Part shown: positions 57,640 through 64,000 of the stretch, one piece after another | How the letters are laid out: each line of letters starts with the position of its first letter | How positions within the stretch are numbered: position 1 is the stretch's first letter | DNA from: [Pantoea] beijingensis | GTDB lineage: Bacteria > Pseudomonadota > Gammaproteobacteria > Enterobacterales > Enterobacteriaceae | Reading direction: 5' to 3' | Length of the DNA: 64,000 nt | Assembly (NCBI RefSeq): GCF_022647505.1 | Contig: NZ_CP071409.1 | Location: forward strand, 124,001-188,000 | The notes under the pieces: model-generated | The model's input: only the letters and a program-made list of their open reading frames with translations | What the model was told of the DNA's origin: nothing | Databases searched by the model: none | Program-made: the position numbers and the translations under genes

Positions 57640-57876
57640 TTAATAAGGCGGGCGAGAACGGGTAGCCGCCTGTGTCTCAGGCCGTTCAATAATGAGAACG
57701 GCCTGGGCATATCCTTTTGCGGTACTGCGTCCCGCGACGAGATTAAGGACAACTTTACGTATCCGCGGCCGATTGCTTGAACTGAGCGGATGCAGATTAT
57801 TCAGCCGCTGCCGTACCAGAAAATCGCACCCTTCATCAACGAACTCGCACCCTAATAATTTATGCAGTGCGCACAT
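57640..57876 (-). CDS. Hypothetical small protein
   Basis: 78 residues from ATG 57876, which has AGGA eight bases upstream. A longer reading to 57903 is less likely. The sequence (LLGCEFVDEGCDFLVRQRLN, then RKVVLNLVAGRSTAKGYAQA) looks like a folded small protein, basic towards the C-terminus. It is convergent with the effector gene, with stops three bases apart. It is too basic for a typical type III chaperone. I do not recognise it. The 271 bases after it are AT-rich and lead to the next gene. Confidence 0.5.
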   Translation of the reverse strand: MCALHKLLGCEFVDEGCDFLVRQRLNNLHPLSSSNRPRIRKVVLNLVAGRSTAKGYAQAVLIIERPETQAATRSRPPY

Positions 57877-58147
57877 AAAACACGTCCTGTCGCGCTGGAG
57901 CATTTTTTGTGTGCCGAACGATATAAATACTTAATCCTGTGTTGTGTTGCTAGTGAGAATGTACTGAAAAAATAACCCTAAATAAAACGCCGCGTCATAA
58001 TTAATATATTTTATTAAATTGAAACAATGTTTCATTTTTATGTTTTTGGTCTCGGTAATATGACGCGGATCACGGATGAACCTAATTTGATTCGCTAGTA
58101 TTCGACGACCTTAACGTTTTATACCTAACATTACAGGACAACATCAG

Positions 58148-58594
58148 ATGAAAAAATTACTGGCAGGCGTGGCGCTGTTAACATTGTCGCTAAGCAGTAC
58201 CTGTTTTGCACAGGCTCAGAGTGCAGATACCAAAGCGGTTGGCGATGCAGTAGAAGTGATGCGCCAGGCGATGCTGAATGTTAATCAAGGGGTCCTGGAA
58301 AAAGTCAGCGCGCCAAATCTTACCTACGGACACTCCAGTGGGAAGCTGGAAAATCGTGCTGAATTTATTGACGACCTGGTTACCGGTCGTTCTGATTTTA
58401 AAACGCTTAACCTGAATAATCAGACCATTGATGTTAACGATGATGTTGCCGTCGTCAGGCATACGCTGGAAGCGAAAACCAACGATAGTGGTAAACCCGG
58501 AGAAGTGAAAATCGGGGTAATGCAAATATGGAAAAAAGATAAAGCCGGGGAATGGAAATTACTGGCTCGACAAGCCTATAAATTGCCAGAATAA
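58148..58594 (+). CDS. Secreted NTF2-like (DUF4440) protein
   Basis: 148 residues with a signal peptide (cut after CFAQAQ). The mature part has the NTF2/SnoaL-like cone fold: a helical start (AVEVMRQAMLNVNQGVLEKV), LTYGHSSGKLENRAEFIDDL, and a long strand set ending QIWKKDKAGEWKLLARQAYKL. Such proteins may bind or convert small ligands, and this one has no assigned role. A terminator follows. Confidence 0.8.
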   Translation: MKKLLAGVALLTLSLSSTCFAQAQSADTKAVGDAVEVMRQAMLNVNQGVLEKVSAPNLTYGHSSGKLENRAEFIDDLVTGRSDFKTLNLNNQTIDVNDDVAVVRHTLEAKTNDSGKPGEVKIGVMQIWKKDKAGEWKLLARQAYKLPE

Positions 58595-58634
58595 TAAATT
58601 TGGCAATCACCGTTCATTCATTTGTGTGAATAAA

Positions 58635-58660
58635 AAAACTGGCCCGTTATGGCCAGTTTT
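58635..58660. terminator. Bidirectional terminator between the NTF2-like gene and gor
   Basis: Stem AAAACTGGCC (58635-58644) and GGCCAGTTTT (58651-58660) with a six-base loop. A and T runs on each side suit termination in both directions for these convergent genes. Confidence 0.85.
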
Positions 58661-58694
58661 CACGTTCAGGAAAATAAAAAAATACTTTCCCGAA

Positions 58695-60047
58695 TTAACG
58701 CATAGTCACGAACTCTTCAGCGCCGGTAGGGTGGATCGCAACGGTGTTATCGAAGTCTTTCTTGGTTGCGCCCATTTTCAGCGCCACGGCGAAGCCCTGT
58801 AGCATTTCATCCATCCCGTAGCCAATGCCATGGATACCGACAATTTTTTCATCTTTACCCGCACACACTAACTTCATACGGCACGGCTGACGATGCTGTG
58901 TAACGGCAGTGTACATGGCGGTAAAGGATGATTTGTATACTTTGACATCGTCATCGCCATATTTTTCGCGTGCTTCTGGCTCGGTCAGGCCAACGGTACC
59001 AATCGGTGGATGGCTAAATACCACGGTTGGAATATTGCTATAGTCCAGATGTTCTTCAGGTTTATTGTTAAAAAGACGTTCTGACAGGCGACGGCCGGCA
59101 GCAACCGCAACGGGTGTTAGCTCTACTGCGCCAGTGTTATCACCCACGGCATAAATGCCTTTAACGTTGGTGTTCTGATATTTATCGACTTCAATGTAGC
59201 CCTTCGCGTTGGTTTTTACGCCGGTGGCTTTCAGATTGAAGTTATCGGTTTCCGGCTCGCGACCAATTGCCCAAACCAGACTATCGACCTCGAATGTCTT
59301 GCCGTTTTCCAGTTTCAGCGTCAGGCTGCCGTCAGCATTCTTTACCACTTCTTTTGGAATAGATTCAGTATGCAGCGTTGGGCCTTCCGTGTTCATCACT
59401 TCAAGCAGTGTTTCCACAATCAGCGGATCGAAAGTACGCAAAGGCGCGTGTTTACGCACGAACAGATGTGTTTCCGCTCCCAGTGCGTTCATTACACCGG
59501 CAATTTCAACGGCAATATAGCCTGCACCGACTACGGCAACGCGCTTTGGCATCTCGGTCAGATCAAAGAAGCCATCTGAGTCGATACCGTGTTCTGAGCC
59601 AGGGATATCGGGATGGCTTGGGCGGCCACCGGTAGCGATCAGAATATGATCGGCAGTGATTTTCTCACCATTCACTTCTACGGTGTGATCGTCAACAAAG
59701 CGTGCATAGCCCTTAATCACATCGACGTTATTTTTGCCTAATACGTTTTCGTAAGAAGTATGTATACGGTCAATGTAGGCGCTGCGGTTTTTAATCAGGG
59801 TAGCCCAGTTAAACTGGTTAACGGTGGTATCAAACCCATAATCCGGGCCGTACTGGTGGATCGCTTCTGCGATCTGAGCGGCATGCCACATCACTTTTTT
59901 TGGCACGCAACCGACATTCACGCAAGTGCCGCCCAGATCTTTAGCTTCGATCAGTGCACATTTTTGTCCGTACATAGCCGCGCGGTTAATCGATGCAATG
60001 CCCCCGCTACCGCCACCAATTGCCAGGTAGTCATAATGTTTGGTCAT
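58695..60047 (-). CDS. gor: Glutathione reductase
   Basis: A 450-residue FAD/NADPH disulphide reductase. The FAD motif is GGGSGGIAS, the redox pair is C42 and C47 ([13 protein letters not shown]), the NADPH-binding motif is [15 protein letters not shown] and the catalytic His lies in the C-terminal [14 protein letters not shown]. It keeps glutathione reduced and so supports the two GSTs in this window and defence against oxidative stress. Confidence 0.98.
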   Translation of the reverse strand: MTKHYDYLAIGGGSGGIASINRAAMYGQKCALIEAKDLGGTCVNVGCVPKKVMWHAAQIAEAIHQYGPDYGFDTTVNQFNWATLIKNRSAYIDRIHTSYENVLGKNNVDVIKGYARFVDDHTVEVNGEKITADHILIATGGRPSHPDIPGSEHGIDSDGFFDLTEMPKRVAVVGAGYIAVEIAGVMNALGAETHLFVRKHAPLRTFDPLIVETLLEVMNTEGPTLHTESIPKEVVKNADGSLTLKLENGKTFEVDSLVWAIGREPETDNFNLKATGVKTNAKGYIEVDKYQNTNVKGIYAVGDNTGAVELTPVAVAAGRRLSERLFNNKPEEHLDYSNIPTVVFSHPPIGTVGLTEPEAREKYGDDDVKVYKSSFTAMYTAVTQHRQPCRMKLVCAGKDEKIVGIHGIGYGMDEMLQGFAVALKMGATKKDFDNTVAIHPTGAEEFVTMR

Positions 60048-60176
60048 CGAATGTATTCCATAATTAATAAAAGTAAATTGGCATAGAGTGTAACGCTACT
60101 CGACAGATTGCCGCAAAGTTTGCATCTATGGTTGTGATAGGGTGAAGGTAATTAATAAAGCCTGGAATTGCTAATA

Positions 60177-61094
60177 ATGGAACTCATTTTTCTTGGTACC
60201 GGTGCCGGCACGCCCAGCAGAGAACGTAATGTGAGCGCGATTGCACTCACGTTGGATAACTGCCGTAGCGGTGCTATCTGGATGTTTGACTGCGGTGAAG
60301 CGACGCAGCATCAATTTATGCGTAGCCCACTCAAACCGGGCAAACTGGATAAAATTTTTATTACGCATCTGCATGGCGATCATATCTTTGGCCTGCCGGG
60401 TCTGCTAACCAGTCGCTCAATGGGTGGAGTGATGACGCCGTTAACACTGTATGGGCCAAAAGGACTGAAATCTTTTGTGGAAACGAGCCTCAGTCTGAGC
60501 GCCTCTTATGTGACTTTCCCGCTGGAGATTATTGAGATTGAGGCGGGGGAGGTGTTCGATGACGGGCACTATATTGTTACGGCCTGGCCGATGGCGCATG
60601 TCATTGAGTGTTATGGCTATCGCATTCAGGAACATGATAAACCCGGGGTACTGGATGCCGAACGTTTAAAAGCTGAAGGAATTGCGGCAGGCCCGTGGTT
60701 TCAGCAGCTCAAACGCGGGGAAACCGTGATAATGGACGATGGCCGTGAGGTTTGTGGGAAAGATTACCTTGGCACCTACACCAAAGGAAAATCGCTGGCG
60801 ATCTTTGGCGATACTGCACCGACGGCGGTTGCCAGTGAGATGGCGCGGCAGGTTGATGTGATGGTACATGAAGCAACCTTAGAAGCGGCGATGCAGGAAA
60901 AGGCCAACGGGCGCGGGCACTCGACGACGCATCAGGCCGCTACAGCGGCAAAACAGGCTGGTGCGAAACGCCTGATCGCGACGCATTTTAGCTCGCGTTA
61001 TGGCTATGCCGATATGGAAAGGTTGCTGGCTGAGTGCCGGGACATTTTCCCGGCAACGGAATTCGCGCGGGATTTTGCCGTTTTTACGCTGTAA
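60177..61094 (+). CDS. rbn: Ribonuclease Z / RNase BN
   Basis: A 305-residue metallo-beta-lactamase-fold RNase. ATG 60177 gives [18 protein letters not shown], the family start. Zinc motifs are [13 protein letters not shown] (HxHxDH), the later [17 protein letters not shown] and the C-terminal HFSSRY. It processes the 3' end of tRNA precursors. It stands between gor and rlmJ, a different place from E. coli. Confidence 0.93.
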   Translation: MELIFLGTGAGTPSRERNVSAIALTLDNCRSGAIWMFDCGEATQHQFMRSPLKPGKLDKIFITHLHGDHIFGLPGLLTSRSMGGVMTPLTLYGPKGLKSFVETSLSLSASYVTFPLEIIEIEAGEVFDDGHYIVTAWPMAHVIECYGYRIQEHDKPGVLDAERLKAEGIAAGPWFQQLKRGETVIMDDGREVCGKDYLGTYTKGKSLAIFGDTAPTAVASEMARQVDVMVHEATLEAAMQEKANGRGHSTTHQAATAAKQAGAKRLIATHFSSRYGYADMERLLAECRDIFPATEFARDFAVFTL

Positions 61095-61098
61095 TCAA

Positions 61099-61117
61099 CG
61101 GGCCGGATACCGGCCCG
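61099..61117. terminator. Terminator between rbn and rlmJ
   Basis: Seven-base stem CGGGCCG (61099-61105) and CGGCCCG (61111-61117), loop GATAC, in the 29-base gap between convergent genes. The T tract is weak. Confidence 0.6.
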
Positions 61118-61123
61118 CATGGT

Positions 61124-61966
61124 TTATTCTGGTACGATCCAGCTCACACTAGTATGTCCGGTACCGGAAGGGACCAGCGTGTTATGCAGCCATGGCAGTA
61201 AGTCACGCATTTGCTGCTCCAGCTTCCACGGTGGGTTCACGACGATCATACCGGAAGCGGTCATTCCAAACCGATCGCTATCCGGACGTACCCCCAACTC
61301 AATTTGCAGAATGTTGCGAATGCCAGTCCCTTCGAGCGCTTTGCTCATGCGTTTGATCTGCTGACGCAGGACGACCGGGTACCATAGCGCAAACACACCA
61401 GTACCAAAACGTTTGTGTCCTTCCTGAATGCCGCTGACGACCGCCTGATAATCGGTTTTCAGTTCGTAAGGCGGATCGATAAGAATCAAACCCCGGCGCG
61501 ACGGTGGCGGCAATTTGGCCTTCAACTGCTGATAGCCATCTGAGCGGTCTGTGCGCGCACGCGTATCCTTCAGAAATTCACCGCGCAGCAGCGGGTAATC
61601 GCTGGAGTGCAGCTCGGTGAGCTGAAGTTTGTCATCTTCACGCAGCAGATGGCGCGCAATCAATGGCGAGCCAGGATAAAAACGCAGCTTTCCATTTGGA
61701 TTCAGCGCCTTAACGGCGTCGATGTAAGGTGTCATCAGCGTGGGTAGATCGTCCTGTTGCCAAATGCGGGCGATCCCCTCCAGATATTCACCGGTGCGCT
61801 CGGCGTGTTCTCCGCTTAACTGATAGCGGCCCGCACCAGCATGCGTATCCAAATAGAGGAAAGGTTTCTCTTTCTCTTTCAGGGCCTCAATGATCAAGCT
61901 CTGGACCGTATGTTTGAGAACATCGGCATGATTGCCGGCATGAAAACTGTGGCGATAACTGAGCAT
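61124..61966 (-). CDS. rlmJ: 23S rRNA (adenine-2030-N6)-methyltransferase RlmJ
   Basis: A 280-residue SAM-dependent methyltransferase. It begins MLSYRHSFHAGNHADVLKH, with motif I in FLYLDTHAGAGRY and the catalytic DPPYE in LILIDPPYELK. It modifies A2030 of 23S rRNA. E. coli has it near gor and prlC too. Confidence 0.96.
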   Translation of the reverse strand: MLSYRHSFHAGNHADVLKHTVQSLIIEALKEKEKPFLYLDTHAGAGRYQLSGEHAERTGEYLEGIARIWQQDDLPTLMTPYIDAVKALNPNGKLRFYPGSPLIARHLLREDDKLQLTELHSSDYPLLRGEFLKDTRARTDRSDGYQQLKAKLPPPSRRGLILIDPPYELKTDYQAVVSGIQEGHKRFGTGVFALWYPVVLRQQIKRMSKALEGTGIRNILQIELGVRPDSDRFGMTASGMIVVNPPWKLEQQMRDLLPWLHNTLVPSGTGHTSVSWIVPE

Positions 61967-62441
61967 TTTACCTATCCTGTTGAATTTATAAGGTTTTAAT
62001 TGATATTAAGTCAATTTTTACAATTATTACCTCACGGATTACCCACAGAACGGCGCACAGCAACGGATGCAGGAAAAAGCATGAGAACCTTTAGAAGCGC
62101 ATGATTATATCAGGGATGATTGCCGGATGGGGTGAAAGCATGACACCAAATCGAGGCTTTTATCATTTTACCGGGCGAGTGATAGATGCGCCCCGTCAAT
62201 ATGACGAAAATAAGCGATTTGAGTCCGATGTTCTGATGTCCTCACCGACTGTGATGCGACGCGCCCAAGGGCTTATAATACGGCGTCACCGGTATCGCGC
62301 TTTTCTGGAGAATGGGTTTTAATCGCCAGCGAACGACAACAAAGTCCCCGTTGCCCCCATTGATTTCCGTTACACTTAGCCGCATGTTAAAAAGATTGCG
62401 CGAATCGCTGCGCCCACTCACAACCATAAAGGGACTGTGTC
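61967..62441. promoter_or_regulatory. Divergent intergenic region between rlmJ and prlC
   Basis: 475 bases. A 73-codon open frame at 62101-62322 does not look like a gene. TATAAT at 62275-62280 is a possible -10 box on the plus strand. In E. coli prlC has a heat-shock promoter, but I could not find a convincing sigma-32 site here. Confidence 0.4.
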
Positions 62442-64000
62442 ATGACCAATCCGTTACTTTCTTCGTTTACCTATCCGCCATTCTCCGCAATCAAGCCAGA
62501 GCACGTGGTGCCAGCTGTACAGGCCGCACTGGATGATTGTCGCGCGGTGGTTGAAAAAGTGGTTGCTCAGGGCGCACCTTATACATGGGATAACCTTTGC
62601 CAGCCTTTGGCAGAGGTCGATGACCGTTTGAGTCGTATTTTCTCTCCCGTGAGCCATCTAAACGCCGTTCAAAACAGTTCCGAGCTGCGTCAGGCTTATG
62701 AGCAGGCGTTGCCATTGCTCTCAGAATACGGTACTTGGGTAGGGCAGCATGAAGGGCTGTATCAGGCGTACTGTAACCTGAAAGAGAACAGCTATCTGCA
62801 GCTTAGTGTGCCGCAGAAAAAAGCGGTTGATAACGCACTGCGTGACTTTGAGTTGTCCGGTATTGGCCTGTCGAAAGAGAAACAAAAACGCTACGGTGAG
62901 ATTGCGGCGCGTTTGTCTGAACTGGGTTCGACCTACAGCAACAACGTGCTGGATGCGACCATGGGCTGGAGCAAGCTGATTGCCGATGAGAGCGAGCTTG
63001 CCGGTATGCCAGAGAGTGCGCTGGCGGCGGCAAAGGCACAGGCCGAAGCCAAAGAACAAAATGGATGGTTGCTGACGCTGGATATTCCCAGCTATCTGCC
63101 GGTGATGACCTACTGTGATAATCCGGCGCTGCGCGAAGAGATGTACCGCGCCTATTCAACCCGCGCGTCCGATCAAGGGCCTAATGCCGGGAAGTGGGAT
63201 AACAGCGAGGTGATGGCGGAAGAGCTGGCACTGCGTCACGAGTTGGCACAGCTGCTAGGTTTTTCCTCATATGCTGATAAGTCGTTGGCGACAAAAATGG
63301 CAGAGAACCCGGCACAGGTGACCGACTTTCTGACCGATTTAGCCGTACGTGCACGGCCACAGGCCGAAAAAGAGCTTGAGCAGTTGCGTGCTTTTGCCAA
63401 AAAAGAGCACGGTGTTGACGAACTGAACCCGTGGGACCTGACGTACTATGGGGAAAAGCAAAAGCAGCACCTGTACTCAATCAGTGACGAGCAGCTACGC
63501 CCCTATTTCCCGGAAGAGCGTGCGGTTAACGGCCTGTTTGAAGTAGTGAAGCGTATTTATGGCATCACCGCGAAAGAGCGTAAGGATATTGATGTCTGGC
63601 ATCCCGAAGTCCGTTTTTTCGATCTGTTTGATGAGAGCGGGGAATTACGCGGCAGTTTCTATTTGGATCTCTATGCGCGCGAGCACAAACGCGGTGGTGC
63701 ATGGATGGATGATTGCGTAGGCCAGATGCGTCGCGCCGATGGCTCACTACAGAAACCGGTTGCTTATCTGACCTGTAACTTCAATCGTCCGATAAATGGT
63801 AAGCCTGCGCTCTTTACGCACGATGAAGTGACCACGTTGTTCCACGAGTTCGGCCATGGTTTGCACCATATGCTGACCCGTATTGAAACCCCGGGGGTTT
63901 CAGGTATTAACGGTGTACCATGGGATGCCGTTGAGCTGCCAAGCCAGTTTATGGAAAACTGGTGCTGGGAGCCGGAGGCGCTGGCGTTTATCTCGGGGCA
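62442..64000 (+). CDS. prlC: Oligopeptidase A, 3' end outside window
   Basis: The first 519 residues of an M3-family zinc metallopeptidase of about 680. It starts MTNPLLSSFTYPPFSAIKPEHV. The zinc motif HEFGH is at 468-472, followed by HHML. It degrades signal peptides and other small peptides in the cytoplasm. The frame runs off the window without a stop. Confidence 0.97.
   Translation, partial: MTNPLLSSFTYPPFSAIKPEHVVPAVQAALDDCRAVVEKVVAQGAPYTWDNLCQPLAEVDDRLSRIFSPVSHLNAVQNSSELRQAYEQALPLLSEYGTWVGQHEGLYQAYCNLKENSYLQLSVPQKKAVDNALRDFELSGIGLSKEKQKRYGEIAARLSELGSTYSNNVLDATMGWSKLIADESELAGMPESALAAAKAQAEAKEQNGWLLTLDIPSYLPVMTYCDNPALREEMYRAYSTRASDQGPNAGKWDNSEVMAEELALRHELAQLLGFSSYADKSLATKMAENPAQVTDFLTDLAVRARPQAEKELEQLRAFAKKEHGVDELNPWDLTYYGEKQKQHLYSISDEQLRPYFPEERAVNGLFEVVKRIYGITAKERKDIDVWHPEVRFFDLFDESGELRGSFYLDLYAREHKRGGAWMDDCVGQMRRADGSLQKPVAYLTCNFNRPINGKPALFTHDEVTTLFHEFGHGLHHMLTRIETPGVSGINGVPWDAVELPSQFMENWCWEPEALAFISG

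Noticed and set aside
57692..57934. Plus-strand 80-codon frame after the second effector.
   Set aside because: It is antisense to the better-supported small gene at 57640-57876.
62101..62322. 73-codon open frame upstream of prlC.
   Set aside because: No ribosome site, poor composition and no family resemblance. It is probably chance in a promoter region.

Overview
The window is a stretch of enterobacterial chromosome. Gene order follows the E. coli yhj region (cellulose operon, yhjK, dctA, yhjJ, kdgK, then yhjG, yhjE, yhjD, yhjC) and then a gor / rlmJ / prlC block. Between these lie accessory genes that point to a plant-associated member of the Erwiniaceae (Erwinia- or Pantoea-like): a type I cellulose operon with bcsO and bcsD, a KdgR-type site at kdgK, and two genes behind near-perfect HrpL (hrp-box) promoters. 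The species cannot be fixed from the sequence alone. I see no rRNA, tRNA, insertion sequence, phage or CRISPR array.

Layout. 1-11.5 kb: bcsO(partial)-bcsQ-bcsA-bcsB-bcsC-bcsD-bcsZ, ending in a strong terminator. bcsB carries an apparent frameshift at a run of five C. 11.5-19 kb: a membrane c-di-GMP phosphodiesterase (pdeK/hmsP type), dctA, yhjJ, a glutathione S-transferase and kdgK. 19-28.5 kb: an adhesion island (receiver-like fragment, autotransporter, DUF1120-type chaperone-usher fimbria, winged-helix regulator) and a long AT-rich gene-free stretch. It sits where E. coli has pdeH. 28.5-38.3 kb: yhjG, yhjE, yhjD, yhjC, a periplasmic alpha/beta hydrolase, a second GST and mqo. 38.3-45.7 kb: ion homeostasis and small genes, namely mntP with an MntR-like site, an unlisted 25-residue AzuC homologue with its own promoter, a fluoride riboswitch with crcB, a FemAB-like protein, a two-gene membrane unit, a Na+/H+ antiporter and an SDR oxidoreductase sharing a perfect CRP palindrome. 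45.8-52.9 kb: a tightly overlapping seven-gene operon (BMP-type ABC importer, formamidase-like nitrilase, two biuret-hydrolase-like cysteine hydrolases). 53.2-57.9 kb: a virulence islet with two hrp-box genes around an aldo/keto reductase and a LysR regulator. 58-64 kb: an NTF2-like secreted protein, gor, RNase Z/BN, rlmJ and the start of prlC.

The most interesting item is the gene at 53244-54095. It has an IpaH/SspH-like leucine-rich N-terminal half fused to a C-terminal domain whose Thr/Cys/His spacing and downstream motifs match the CheD/CNF1 glutamine-deamidase fold, and it is driven by a hrp box. I infer a HrpL-dependent type III effector that may deamidate a host glutamine. The second hrp-box gene (56305-57636) encodes a 443-residue alanine-rich protein with hydrophobic helices that I cannot assign to a family. 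No secretion apparatus lies in the window, so both would depend on one encoded elsewhere.
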